Of a stretch of DNA of 64,000 bases, positions 24,441 through 38,619 are shown piece after piece. Origin of the DNA: Struthidea cinerea (lineage: Eukaryota > Chordata > Aves > Passeriformes > Corcoracidae); NCBI GenBank assembly GCA_013397865.1, contig VZTI01001819.1:880370-944369 (forward strand). The letters are read 5' to 3'. Every line of letters starts with the position of its first letter. Within the stretch, counting starts at the first letter, position 1. Below the pieces are notes generated by a model. That model was given only the letters and a program-made list of their open reading frames with translations, searched no databases and was not told the origin of the DNA. Position numbers and translations under genes: made by a program.

Positions 24441-27400
24441 TACCATCAATATACAGACTAAAATGTAATGGGTTTTGAGAAAGAATAAATAATTTAAATT
24501 CTTTACTGTTAAAGTAGGTTTATAATGTTTTCCTTGCTTTTATAAAAGCTATTTGCCAGATTGTGTGAGGACATCCATAACACAGGTAGTCATTAGAAGT
24601 TGCTGAACACTTTCCTAGGTAGACTGTCTTTCAGCTCTGTCATCATCAAAGGCACATTTCCAACAAGTTTTGCTGCTAGTTCTCTGTGAGGAGCTCCAGG
24701 AAAATGTCTATGTGATCTCTGCACGTGTGATAAAAGCCACATATCAAAAGGAAGCCGTATGTGTGCTGCTGAACACTGTAACAAAAAATGATGCATTCAG
24801 CCTGTTTTGCAGAAACCGCACTAGGAAAATATGGCCATTACTCATCCAAGACCTTTATTGGAGACATGTAGTTTAATGGCAAACTCCATGACTGAATAAG
24901 AATTGTGTGTCATCTACTGTCTTTTGAATTAGCATCTATTGGTTTGTTTTCTGGATAAGGAAATATGAACTTCTACTCTGACTAAGTTGTTAAAAATAAT
25001 TGACAGATTTTCAGTTGGAAATTTCATCAAAATTGAAAACTTCTCTGGAATAGTTGAATTGTTACAGAAATTGAATTAAAATTGATTATCTGACCTTCTT
25101 TGTTTCCGCTTTGACAGTTGATGGTTTTTTGATCTTAATACAGCTGTTTCCATTTCATTAAGCATATTTGAAATATTATAAATTAGGTAAAACTTAATTC
25201 TTAATGACATATGAGCTTTTTTAATATTTTAAGGTGATTAATGTTCTTCCAAAAATATTTCAGAGAAGCAAAGTCTGAGTAAGATGTATTATAACCTCTT
25301 ACTACAGAGATGCACAGTAATGTGAACACTTAATAGAGTAACCCTGTGTATTGATATAAAAACAGAGAGCATAGGAATCTGGTATTCCAGTGTTTCTCTT
25401 TGTAATGCCAATAAAACGCAGAACTACAGAAGTATTCTTGTGTAAATACTTACATTCTGAAATTAATCCTCTCTGGTACACTTGGCCATTTATATCAATT
25501 GACAGTAAAAATATGGAAATAATTTAGATATTCTGTTTTAAAATGTAATGGAATGTGAAACAATAACTGAAGTGGTTGAATGAACAGAGTTTGAAAATGC
25601 TAAGCAAGTTCTTAACAGCCGTGGATACTGAAGAAAAGAGCATCATCTTTATTATTAATACTGAATGTATTAAGAGTATATGAAAGATGAAAAGCAGTTT
25701 TCCTATGTTTTCACCTCAGTTGGTCTGGTGAATAGTACGCAGTTATGAGAGACTGGAGCCTAGAAGATGGAAGCATTTTTAAATATGTTGAATGGGTTGT
25801 CCTCTGTATCTGAAGTAGCCACCCAGACTTTCTGAAGTTAGTGGAGTGAAATAAGTTCTTTTAGAAATGATCTGATGAATTATACTTTAAAAGCAAGTTT
25901 CCAGATTAGGGTTGTCTATGAAATATATGCCAAAATTAAAGCATAATTCTTCTACACAGTTAGATTTTACATTTTTCTTTATCAACGAAAGTATTTTCAA
26001 TTTTGCTGAAGACTGGCAGAGGAAACTTGCAGGATAGGAGTCACTGTCACTATTTAGTTAGTTTATTGTCATAATAAAGATGTTTTTCTAAGTATAGTGA
26101 GCAATCTGGAGTGGAAAAGTGTTGTTTATAGAAGAGAAAAATGAATTTAAAATACCAAATTACTCTTAAGCAAGACTTCAGAAATGCCTAGGTTAATACT
26201 TTTCATTGGTGGCATTAACAGGAAATTTTCAATTTACACCACCAGCCCAGATGGCTGGTTTGATTCACTCATTGCTTTAGGGACATACAAATGGAAAAGT
26301 GAGATCTAGCAGTAGATGAAATATGGGTGAGGCTGATCACATTATCTTGATCTCAGTCTAGGCTATCTCTGCCAGAAATGAGCAGAGGCAATTCACAGTT
26401 CAGCACTGGAGTTTTTCTGCTGAACATACAGCCTCATGTCCAAGAAGAAAGCGATGTATGACTGAGTAATGCAGCCTTTATTTGTTAAAATTGAAAGCCT
26501 TGTTTTTCCTTAAAGGCATGTTCAGTTTTGTGTGGGTGTTCAGGTACAGTGCAGCTTTGTTTTTCAGCTGTGCTAAAGGAATATGTTGAAAGTAGTAGAG
26601 TTGTTTCAGTGCCCATTTACAGTTGATCACTGTTGCATCAATTTCCTGACTCAGAAAGCACATATTCGATGCATATATCCATGCATCAAATTTTTCCAGG
26701 TGTATATTACAGGTACAGCAAAAAAAATGAGGTCAAATGCCACTGATCTTCTACTGATAACTTTCTTCTTACTCATGCTTGAGTGTATTTTGCATTGTTT
26801 TGGATTCAGTTCTAAACTTAGATAAGCAGAGTGACTTTTGCATTAATAATCAGCTTTAGTCTTGTTTATTTCATTTTACATTATATTAAGATCCTTCTCA
26901 AACCCAAGGAAATATTTTCTTTTGTTAGCTGTATTTTAAGGTGATGATCTGGCAGTGTGATCTCCTCTTCCCAATCTGTGTTGTTTCTGGTCAGGCTGTG
27001 TATATATAGTTGTTCTGCTGTTTGGTTTGTAATCAGTGTTTTGGGAATCTTTCCAGCTTCAGAGGCTGACTTTCAGGTTTGTGATTTCCTGAGTGATTTT
27101 TTTTTTCTTTTTTTTTTTTTAACCTTCCCTTCTCCTATCACTAAATTATTTAGTAAGGTTTGAGGAGTACTGGAAATTATTTTAAAATCTTCCCTGGAGT
27201 GTATCTCTTCAGGTGCTGTTTGTTTTGGGATTTTTTTCCCACTTAAATGATACGTTTGTGGCACATAATCTAATTTGCACTTACAGACATGACACCCTAG
27301 ACTTTATATTACACTCAGTCCTTGATGAGACGTGATGACAGGTGGAGGGGATGCAATAAGTCAGTAGAAGGGTGAAAATTTGCTCCAAAAGCACCTACTC

Positions 27401-30400
27401 TTTTAACAATAGCTTGTTTACTCTTGTTTGCACAGCTAATGTGTGTGTGTGTGTATCATAGGAAGCTCCCACAACTGGGTAGAGAAAATCGATAATATAC
27501 CATTTTACTTACTAGAGCACAAGAAGGGCATGCAGGACAAAATGATGCTGTTATTTGCCTTAACTCTTTGATGCTCAGCATTCTTCATCTTGGCCTGAAT
27601 TGTGAAAGTGAATTATCTGAAGAGCCTAATTAATTACTTTACCACAAAGGAAGCTGAGGGAAGTAGATTACAATTTTGATCTCTGTACAAAAAGGTTTGT
27701 GTGCTAGTTGAATTAGTCCCTTGAGTACCTTATGGTTTGCAGTATGTCCAACAAAAGGGCACTTGTTTCCTTATGAAAACACGCTGTGCATACCAGCCTT
27801 CCCCTGCCAGAACTGGAGGGCTATTCAAGCTGCTGATCAGCATTTCCCACTAGCGCTAGCATTTAGCCACCTAGAAGTATCTAAATACTGTAACATAGCC
27901 CATGTTTTTCCTTTAAATTGAAGTAAAACAGTGAATTGTCATAACTGTAAACCAACCGGACTAAAACATACTGAAATAATTTGTAAGTGTTCAGCATCAC
28001 TATGTGTTATACAGCATGATAAAGAGTGAAGATGAGATTTTTTTTGCACGTAGCTGCACTGTAGATTGTCCTCTAAAGAAAATTGATAAACCAAATCATA
28101 GGTTCCCTCATCTCAGAATGGTAACAAAAGTAGAGAATATGTATCAAGAGAAGGGTGTACTAATGCGTATCACCTAAAAATACAATTTTTTCTGTGGGTA
28201 ACAAGGGAAGATAGGTTGTATGTGGTCTCTCATCTTTTCTCCTGGGTTCTTCTCAGTGGTGGCACACTTCCCCTCCCTCCCTCTGCTCTCTCCCTCTGTA
28301 TTTTTTTTAAATACACAGCCCATCTCTCCTGCCAGGTGCACAGGTCCCTCCCTGCCATGTAGGCCATGGCTGGCTCTGAACCCCTATACCTGCTCCTCTC
28401 ACACTCTGTTCTTGCTGTGTGGCATTAGTCTGCTTCTCTCTGCTTTTCTTAAGGATGGATTTTCCACAAAACATTTTCAAATCTAGTCTGTTTGAGACGG
28501 CTGAATTCAAACCTACAGGCTGTTTTCGAACAATGTACGGAATGTATGGATGGGCATCACAAGCACTCTGCTGTTGTCCAAGTCTCCTTTCTCTTCAGCA
28601 GTGTATTTAAAAGGATACTATGAATACTTGATATTCCACCCCAAAAAATGTATTTTAGGGATTGGATTCTCACCAATTTCTTTCTTGAGGGTTTAATGTA
28701 TTTCAGTCTTTGTATTTAATCTCTTTAAACTATGTGTTGTCCACTGACCATCAGCCTGGGTTGCATGAGTACAGTTGCTGCAAACGTGTGTCTCACTCCT
28801 TAGGAGGTACCACTTTGTGTAACCATGAGTGGTAACACTCTGTTAATACAGCCACACTGTCTTAGTTGTCCCTTTTTTTAAAGACGATAAAAAAATACTC
28901 CTTTTTGTCTACTACTTATTGTTAATTACATCTTTTGTTGGCAGTGGTATTCACATTTTATTATGCTGACTCCCTAGCCCTGTAAGGTGCTCGTTGCGTC
29001 TCATGGTCTTCCCCTAAAACTTTCACTGTGAAAATGCCTTGCACTCTTGCTTCCTTGTGCTCACTCTTGCTAGAGGCTGTATGCCTTCACACTCCCATGT
29101 TTTCTCCTCTCTCTACTAGAACATGATGTCTCTATGCACTTTTGTATTTTTATTTTCCTTCCTAAGATACTTGGAGAGCTGGAAGAATGAAAATGAGAGG
29201 TGTTATTCCTTTGGAAGGTACTAACAGTGCCTTGTTTGTTCTGGAGACAGTATGGTTGGTTGTTGAAACTGATAGTTCTGCAGGCTCTGGATGTCTGAGG
29301 ATTTCTCCTCTTACCATATTTCCCCTTGGAGCTTTCCTAGTTCTTGTTGATTTTATTTTTTTTTTTTTGTTCTTGGGAAAAGTTTGGATAAATCAGCTGA
29401 AGTATTCTCTAGCTTGTACCCTGTGTCCTAGCAGAGACTCCATCGTGTTAAGTTTAGGACTTTGCAACCTCATCCAAAAGTTTGAGAGCTGAGAGTGTTG
29501 AGGGGAAACAGGGAGACTTCTGAATAGTATGTGTGAGCTGTTTCCATTTGAAACATTGCCAATGTTTCTCTTAAAAATAGAGAAATAAAAAAACCAAAAG
29601 GGGTGGAAGAAGTTGGATTTAATTTGAGAGAACTACACAAGTCTTAACATGTTCATTTTTGGTACCCTATCTACAATAATATCCTCCTATTTTAACAGCT
29701 AACTGAATTCGGAAGTTAAATAACTTGTTGCAATCCACAGGAAGTAATAGTCTCATTTTGGATGATAATACAAGTTCCTGACTTTGTGTTCTACCCCAGC
29801 AAGTAAATCTGGCTATCTACAACTCACTCTATTCCAACATACAAATACTATTGAACTATAGAGCAATGGTCTTCATACTCTATTCTAGAAATGCTCTATC
29901 CTTGTCCCTTGTAGAATACAAAGCATTGACTGTAAAGTAAGTGGAAACATTTATATGTATGTAAATATATATCAAGAAATATAAATAAGTAAATATAACT
30001 TTTAAAAAAGCATGGGATTTGAAGCTGGTCTCTCAAAATGAAGCTGATACATCTGGGTCCCCACAGGACTAGAAACATACATAACACTCTTGTGCTGGCT
30101 TTCTCACCTCTTTCTGATGCTGTTAGCAAAGTGAAGGAGGCCTTTGGCAATGCGTAGGAGCCAGGATAATGAGTGTTTTAGGTGTCTTGGGATATGTGCA
30201 TGTGGAATGCATATCAACTTCGTAGCATTTACTTTAGTTGAAAAGGAAGGAGTTGATAAATTTGATTTCTGAAACAGTAAGTGGCTGATGTAATCAAAAT
30301 ATGGACCAGAGGGAATATTGGAGGTTTTGTGAAACAGCTGCTTCAAAGACACTTTCCACTTTTCTGTTTTAATTCTGTTTTTTTCCTGAAACTGTGGTTA

Positions 30401-33009
30401 AATATTTTCGGTCATATGTAGCTGTTCTGGTTTTGTACTTGGGACTGTTTGTATTTGGAGTCATATGTAAAGAGAAAAAAAAAAGGTAACATTTCTCTCA
30501 TTAAAACACAGAGTGAAAAAATTGAAAATTGCATATTTCCTGAATTTTGTGTCCCACTTCCTTTATCTTTGGTCTCTGGGGTACTCCCAACAATGATCTG
30601 ACTTGCCATGTCTTGAAGAGAGCATTGATAGTAACAGGGTGGCCTGACAGTACTGACATAGCAGTTTAATTCAGAGATGGACAGAAGTGGTTCCCTACTG
30701 AATAACTTCACAGGCATCTTTAGCACTCTAGTTTTCTTCTGAAATCTACAGCTTTGAATGGAGGGGAAAGGAATGTGGATGAAAGTATGTCTTTGAGTTA
30801 AGGAAATGTAGAACTTTTTAACGTGAAGGAGGAAAAAATCTTGGGACATTCCTCTCCCCCCAGCCCACAGACAATGCATAAACCATAATCTAGTACGGTA
30901 TTCAGAAACTCAGTGCAGATCCAAAAAATTAAGGCACTGTAATTAAGATAAAATCAAACTAATTGTACTAATTTTTCTATGATGCAGGGGTGTTTCTCCC
31001 TTTGTGGTATGAGGTTTTTGGTTCTGTAAGGGTTTGATTTGGATTTTTACATCCGGTACCATTTTTTTCATCATTCTAAGTGTAGATTTGTATTTTAATA
31101 GTGGTGTTCACTTAGTTTTGTGTTGTAATCTTGTTTTGTCAATTTTCTTTTATGATGTGCTGAATGGAATAAAAGCATTTGTGAATCGTCTAAAATATGT
31201 CAGTGCAACTTGTCAAACCAAAACTGACTGTGGGCCTTTTTTATCTTTATCCTTTTTTTTTGAGAATAAAGACCAGTTTCTTCATGATGAAGTTTCATCT
31301 TCAGTGTCACATCTTGCAACCAAGGTAAATACCTGTTCTTTGAAAATGTAACATTTAATAGCATATATGTACTTCAGTCCATGTATGTTAATAAGTTGCC
31401 AGTTTTTCATGGACAGCTGATTAGGAATTTGTATAGTTCATTGATGATTTTATAATTATGTATGATCCTTGGTCATGGGGTCCTCACTAAAGTAATATTA
31501 ATAGTGTAGGATTAGTTGGAAAGTTCCCTTATTTCCTTCCATTAATGGGGACGGGAAGGTATCCTGATTTTTTTTCTTTTTCCCCCAATGGTGGCTATTA
31601 AAACACAAGATGAAAATAAGAAGCCACAGGAATAACTGAAGGCTAAAGAAGCACTGAATCCTAGCTGCAACTGGCAATAAAAACATGAAAAGTAGAAGAG
31701 TTTGGGGTTGTTTATTCCATTATGTGTAGTTCCACTGGCTCTCTGACCACAAGAGGTTAAGGATTTTATTTCATATCTCTTTCAGGAAAGAGAAATAGGC
31801 ATGCAAGTTAAATTTTTTTACCTTGGTATGTGTCCAAGAATCTTCTTTAATGTTCTTAAAATACATTAGTAGAAGATGAAAGAATTGGAAGTTATTATGA
31901 TAAGCTAGAGCTTGTTTTGAAATTCCATAGGTATAAAGAAAAGTATTTTAAAATAGGTTCATTAGTGTAATAGGATACTTTGCATTAATATGTATAAACT
32001 GAACATCTGTGTCTCTTACTTCTTTTTGTTCTACTTCAGATGCAGCATGATTTTCATTGAAAATAGAAGTCACATTGTACTATACCTTTTTCTACCCTTT
32101 TGAAGAAATACATTCTTTTTTATGAAAACATACATTACCATATATTTTATATCAGATGATAAATGTTTAGGGAGAGAATCTTCAAACGAATCTATTCTAT
32201 ATTGAAACTTTTTTTGCCCCTTTCTTATTCATTCAGGAAGGCTTGCTAAGTGTGTGTTCTGGCTTAAAAAACCAGAAATGTCACCAGGTAAACCACTGAG
32301 CTGCAGTATTTCTGTGTTTTAAAGTAAAACCCTCTTGTCTTAAAAATGTATTCTCAAGAAAGCACCTTATCCTTCTCATCTTCTCTTTCTAAAAGCAATT
32401 CTCTATTTTATTTGGTTGTTCTGTTGTCTTAGAAGCTGTCAGTACAGTGATATTCCAGAAGCTCTAAAATCTTTAATATGCTAATAAAAGGCTGATGAAT
32501 TGCATGTGTAGCCTTTCCAGTACGCACATGTCATGAATAAAGTAGTCTCCATGTTGAAACAATATGGTGAAGAGCAACAAAGTTCTTGAAGAAGAGGGTA
32601 GTGGATGAATAATGTGTGTGCTTTTTAGTGGGGCAGCCTTCCCTGTCTCTTAAAGCCTGAGTGTCAAGACAGTGCCGATGCCCATTTGCAGAGCAAAGCC
32701 TTTGATCTAGTTTTGGAGGTCGAAAAGTGGGAGCTAGTCCCAAAGGCTGGAGGTGGAGGTTGGAAAATGGTCTTAGATCCTGCTCTTGCAGTAAGCTGTC
32801 CACTGAGCACTGAGGACAGGCTAATTGCAGTGCCGAGTTTTTCTAGTTCTCTCATCGCAGCTCTCTTGAAAGGCAGGTACAGGTGGTTAAAAATCCTCGT
32901 GACATCTCAAAGTGAGGAACTGTCAATGCTCCAGTGGTGCTCTGCAAAATGCAGATATCTGGAACCCATGTTCACACTCTGCCTGGACATATGAATTAGA
33001 GAGTAAGTC

Positions 33010-33397
33010 CTAGAGGAGTGACTGAGAGAGCTGGGGGTGTTTAGCTTGGAGAAAAGGTGGCTCAGGGGAGACCTTTACAACTACCTGAACACGGATCATA
33101 GCCAGGTGGTGGTTGGCCTCTTCTCCCAATTAGCCAGCAACAGAACAAGAGGAAATGGCCTCAAGCTGCACCAGGGAAGGTTCAGGTTGGACATCAAGAG
33201 GAATTTCTTCACTGAATGCATGGTTAAGCATTGAAACAGGCTGCCCAGAGAGGTTGTGGAGTTACCATCCCTGGAGGTGTTCAAGGAATGACTGAATGTG
33301 GCACTCAGTGCCATGGTCTGGTTAACCACCTGGTGTTCGGTCACAGGTTGGACTCGATGATCTCAGAGGTATTTCCAACCTAAATGATTCTATGATT
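33010..33397 (+). mobile_element. CR1 LINE 3' end
   Basis: 5'-truncated CR1 non-LTR retrotransposon in plus orientation. Diagnostic CR1 phrases appear in order: TTTAGCTTGGAGAAAAGG, GGGGAGACCTTTACAACTAC, AGGTTCAGGTTGGACATCA, then GGTTGGACTCGATGATCTC and the terminal ATGATTCTATGATT. It is moderately diverged and carries only the C-terminal end of ORF2 and the 3' UTR, so it cannot move by itself. Confidence 0.93.
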
Positions 33398-33540
33398 TGG
33401 CCTCTGCAAAAATAATCTTTGTGGGTCTCACTGCCATGCTCAGCTTCTGAATTAAAAGTGCAGTAGAAACTTCATCTGCAGTTGTTTTTAGGCCAAATTT
33501 TGAAAAGAGACAAAGTTTTGAGAAACACAATAGATCAAGA

Positions 33541-34450
33541 ACCTTAATGCATGCAAATCCTTGGAACCTGATGAGATACATTTGTGGGTCCTGAGGGAGC
33601 TGGTGGAGGAAGTGGCTAAGCCACTATCCAGCATACTTGAGAAGGTATGGCAGTCTGGTGAAGTTCCCACTGACTGGAAAATGGAGAACATAACCCCCAT
33701 TTTTAAAAAAAGGAAATAAAGAAGACCAGGGAACTCCAGGCCGGTCAGTCTTATCTCTGTGCCAGGCAGGGTCATGAAGCCAATCCTCTTGGAAACTATA
33801 CTAAGGCTAATGTAAAATAAGGGGGGAGTTGGTGACAGCCAACATGGGTTCCTTAAGGGCAAATCATGCCTGACCTTCTATGACAGTGTTACAGCATAGG
33901 TGAATGAGGGAAGAGCGACTGATGTCATCTGTGTGGACTTGCCCAAAGCGTGTACACGATATCCATGTCTTTAAACTGGAGAGACATGGATTTGACAGAT
34001 GGGTCACTCAGTAGATAAGGAATTGGCTGTATGGTCAGACACAACAAATTACGGTCAGCGGATTGATGTTCAAGTGGAGGCCAGTGATGAGTGGCATTCT
34101 TGAGGGGTCGGGGTTGGGACCAGTCCTGTTTACCATCATTGCTGGGACATGGACAGTGGTATTGAGTGCACCCTCTGCAAGTTTGTGGATGGCATCAAAC
34201 TGTGTGGTGCAGTCAACAAGTTGGAGGGAAGGGATGTCATCCAGAGGAACCTTGACTGGACAGAGGTGAGCCCATGTGAACCTCATGAAGTTCAGTAAAG
34301 CCAAGTGCAAGGTCCTGCAGCTGGGTCATGGCAGTCCCAATCACAGGTGCAGGAAGGGTGGAGAATGGATTGAGAACAGCCTTGCTGAGAAGGATTCGAT
34401 GGTGTTGGTACACAACAACCCTTGGTCTGCACACCAGACGCTGGCTGACT
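33541..34450 (+). mobile_element. CR1 LINE fragment, reverse-transcriptase region (degenerate)
   Basis: Plus-oriented remnant of a CR1 ORF2 reverse-transcriptase domain. The DNA preserves the order of phrases seen in avian CR1/jockey-like RT genes: a sequence for NYRPVSL-type residues near 33730, CATGGGTTCCTTAAGGGCAA near 33842, GGAGAGACATGGATTTGA near 33978, and AACCTCATGAAGTTCA near 34278. The catalytic box region near 34160-34200 is altered by indels, and many frameshifts and stops break the frame. It lies just downstream of the CR1 3' end but corresponds to an earlier part of the element, so it is a separate insertion or a rearrangement. Confidence 0.88.
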
Positions 34451-37384
34451 TGAGAAAATCCCCTCCACCACCAATGCTTTAATATCTGTAAGACAAATTT
34501 GGAGGGGAGTTGGTTTTTAAATTTCTGTAATCTGTCTTCTTGTATGTTATGAAGAGGTTTCCTATAATGTGGGGAGAATGCTTCTTGATAATTAAGGCTG
34601 ATTGGTGTTTTTTTAAGTGTTAAACACTTAGTTGTAACTTTCTTGAACTGTAAGGCACATGGAAAATTTTATCTCTAGCTTTTTAGTTTAGCTTCACTTT
34701 TTTAGGGGAGGAGTGAGTGAAACTGTGGAACAAACAATTGTTTCTCTTCAGTCAAGGTCAAGAGGAAAATCCGTTCTTTTTGTTTATATTTATAAAAAAA
34801 TTTTGCAAGTATTTTGTGGAGTGCCTCTACTAAGCTGGAGAATTTTGATTCACTAGTTGTCAATCGTCTGTGAAAATACTTGTGAAGGTCTGCTAAAACA
34901 TGGCCCAAATATAAATTTCTGGAAATCTCATTTCTTACATGCTGAGCAGTGACTTTTTAGGGATTATCTACTTAACTACACAATGGTATTGAACATGCTG
35001 ATTCTCACTGGAGGTGTACAGCAAGAATCCCCGGTAATTGCTCATTTTGCTTGCTAAGACTCTGTCATGTGGCTTGTTCTAGCCTGCAGAGAGTGATTTC
35101 TGTGCTCCAGAGCCCTGCTGGCCTCGCAGTCGGGAAGTAGAAGAGTCTAACAGGAATATACTGAAAGTACTGGTACCCACTCCTAAAGCAGTCAGAGTAA
35201 ACTTCAAACATATTTGAATCTCTTGCTTTGTAAACTGTTTGCCTTGAACCTTTGACTCCATATCCCAAATCTTGTTACTATTCTTTGACTTGATTGAATT
35301 CTGTGCTTTTTTATCTTTCCCACTATAAGGTGTTAATCTGTATTAACCACATCCATCTGATGCACAAGTTACCTGTTTTCAGTTAAATTTACACCATCTT
35401 CTTTTTTAGTATATATTCGTCTGTATCTGCATACTTTTTTTGGGTGCAATATACTTTTAAAATTTGCTTTTAGGACTGAATTACTTCTTTAGTTTATACT
35501 CAGCTGTTAGTATTCCTGGTTTGTTGCCTTTTACCCTAATTTTTCATGAACCTTCTTGCCCTCTAGCAGAGCTCTAATTATCAACTGTTTGCTTTTGACA
35601 GTAAAATTAACTGAAAAGTCTTCATAGTGATGGCTTTACTGTTTCCTAGTAGACTCTTTGATTGTTCATTTATGAGTCTTTGCGTGTTTACCTATTACAG
35701 GAAGATGGGAGTCTTGTAAACATCAGAGTTTGTCGATGTGGTGAAAAATGGTGTCCTTAAAAGTAATTTTTGGTAATAATACCTATCAATTTTGTAGGAG
35801 ACTACCAACTTAAGATGTTCTGACCCATTCTGGGGCATTTTAGAAAGTTAACTATCAGTAGACATGTGTTCTCTGTTTTATCTAAAGAAAGAAAAATTGC
35901 AGTCAACATACACAATTTATGTACAGTTGACTCACTTGAATCAATACAGGTAACACAGCTGAAGTCTTACTATGAAGGTTGAGATTAAAGTGAAGTTTAG
36001 GGGTTTTGGGGGAGCCATACTGTATGTACAAAGCTCTGATTATGGAAGAAAGTTGATAGATGACTGCAATTTTCAGAGGGTGCTTCAGCTGTTATAACAG
36101 TTGCTGCTACAAAAAAGGTGCTGTTGCCCCTAAATTCCACATGCTTTATCTTTAATGAATTGATTCTTAGCACTAGCCTAAAAGAATGCAAAAAATGAGG
36201 GAGTTAGATTTCTGCTGGTGTAAGTAGTTGAACCGGTTTTCCACAGCATCACAGAGGTACAAAACCATAGCCTAAGGAAGGCAGTATCAGTGAGCAGGCA
36301 GTGGACTGGGCTGACCCTTTTCAGCAGCAGTATCTGATAACCGTATCTGACACCTTTTGAGACTTCTCTCTGGGGATCTGTCTGACAGATGGGCACCAAT
36401 ACTGAAGCATTGGCAAAGCAGAGAGGAGAGAAGCGAGCAGGAGGAACGGCAGGCAGTTTGACCAGGCACACAGACCACATCCGTTGCATGATGTTCTAGG
36501 AGGGACTGCTTGTACTCCCAGTTTCAGAAGATACACTAATTAAACGGCAGCTTTCTCATGGTGGGAAAAAAGTGCTTTATAAGCTAGGAGGAGCTAAAGG
36601 AAAAGAATCTGTGCTCTGGGCTTGAGCTTTTAAGATACCAGTTGGAACAGACCATAATGGCTTTTCAATCGTTTGCCAGTTGACGGATTAATATGTATGT
36701 TTAATTTCACTTTTTATTGATTCTTTTAGGTAATTGCACAGGACATTGCTGCACAGGTTTTCATAACCTACAGTGGAAGATACAGGAGAAAATTTATTAA
36801 TTACTGTTCTGATAGGTATACTCTGTGCTGTCATAGTCAAACTACTATGAGACCAGTCTGTATTTCTACTTCAGACAATACTGAAATGGCATCTCGAGAA
36901 GTTTCTGCTTTGTTTCTCATTGACAATTTTGAAAAATAGTAGACTGCAGCATCCAACCTGGTCCTCTAATTCTAACATCTGATGTTAGTTGTAGTCAGTA
37001 ATAGTGCTCTCTTCCTTAATAGTGGTCTCCTTTTTTCTTAGCTGTCCCATGGCATTTCACTGAAATATTTTTTAACCTGGTTTTGAGTGTACACCTGGTT
37101 CTGTCAGTGAGCTTTGATTTTCAATGATCACCTGCTCCAAGCTCAAGCCCAACCCATCAGACACAGAAAGAAGCAAAGATGGCAGGAGGCATGAACATGA
37201 TGTTCCTGAAAAACCTCAAGCATTAAAGGGAGGCATACTACAGGTGGAAGCAGGGTCGAGTGACCTGAGGGGAGTACAGATACACTCTTTGGGCATGCAG
37301 GGATGGGGTTAGGAAGGACTAAACCCACCTAGAGTGAAATGTGGAGAGCAGCAAGAAAAGTTTCTGCATGTACACCAGCAGCAG

Positions 37385-37712
37385 AGAGATTGTGAAGAAG
37401 ATGGGGCCTGACTCTTCTCAGGGTGCTCAGTGAATGGGCAAGAGGCAATGGGCAGAAATTGAAATAGAAGAAATATAATTTAAAAATAAGAACAAATGTT
37501 TTCACCATGAGGACAGTCAAGTCCTGGAACAGGTTGTCCAGATAGATTGTGGATTTTCTATTGTGGATAGCTGTGGAGATACTCAAAACTTGGCTGTCCA
37601 TGATCCTTGGTAATCTGCTGAGGGCGACCCTGCTTTGAGCAGTAGGGTTGGACTAGATGGTCTCCAGAGGTCCTTTCCAGCTGTAAAGGCTGTGTAATTC
37701 TGTGAATTCTGG
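37385..37712 (+). mobile_element. CR1 LINE 3' end (older copy)
   Basis: Diverged plus-oriented CR1 3' portion. It reads GGGGCCTGACTCTTCTCAG, AAGAGGCAATGGGCAGAAAT, CCTGGAACAGGTTGTCCAG, GTTGGACTAGATGGTCTCC, GAGGTCCTTTCCAGC, and ends TGTGTAATTCTGTGAATTCT. The tail type (TCTGTGA rather than TCTATGA) and the divergence suggest a different and older CR1 subfamily than the 33-kb copy. The 5' limit is approximate. Confidence 0.85.
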
Positions 37713-38619
37713 ATGTTGAATTATTTCTTTTTCCAAAGACACAGGGAAAAGTAGTTTAAAGTTTTGAGAATATAATCAGGTCAGTTACATTTATAAACCC
37801 TCTGGGAAATTTTAGGAGTAAGTAGCACGTTTGTGTAGAGAGTTACATCATAAAAATGAAATACAGGGCTTCTGCCAGTGGACTGATGCTTTAATACCAT
37901 ATCAGTACTGTGTTTTCATACTTTGCATAACTTTAATAGTTTTACATAAAACGAATCTCCAGTATGGTGAGGAGTCAGCTTACTGAAGTGTCATCTTTAC
38001 TTACTGACCTTCCTTTGACATCCACTGCAAGGAAGCTAATTGTGCTGGGATATGGGTCTTGGTGCTCTGTAATTTGTAAGTGATTCCCAGCTGATTCAGA
38101 GACCGGCTGTGTATTCTGGCAATCTGTCTGTGGGTGTGGCACAGGAGATGGTGTTCAGGGAGAGCATAACATGGCTGGTGTCTAGGGCCTCTTCCCCTAA
38201 CATCAAGAATCATTGTTTTGAGGTATTAGAGGGTATACTCCTTTAAACAGGGGGTATTCATTTACGGATCTCCTGTCTGAATTTATCTAATTCTTCCTGT
38301 GGTGGTTCCCAGCATTTTTTGGCTATACGGCTGCTGCATGTCAAACTGATGGTTCCATGGAATGGTGACCTCAAGATCTCCTTCCCGAGCTGTACCTACC
38401 AGCTGATACAGTTGTAACTGTTCCAGCTGCACTTGTCAGTCGGTTAAAAGTGTTTAAAGAACCCTGAAAAGAAACATGGAAATGCAGCAGGCTGTTCTGA
38501 GGAATTTCTTTATTATGCATCAGCTACATGACAGCAATAGTCAAAAAACAAGACTGTTGTGTTAAAAACAGTTCAGTAGTTACAAAAAAGCTTCTGGAAG
38601 TGTGAAATATGTATTTGAC

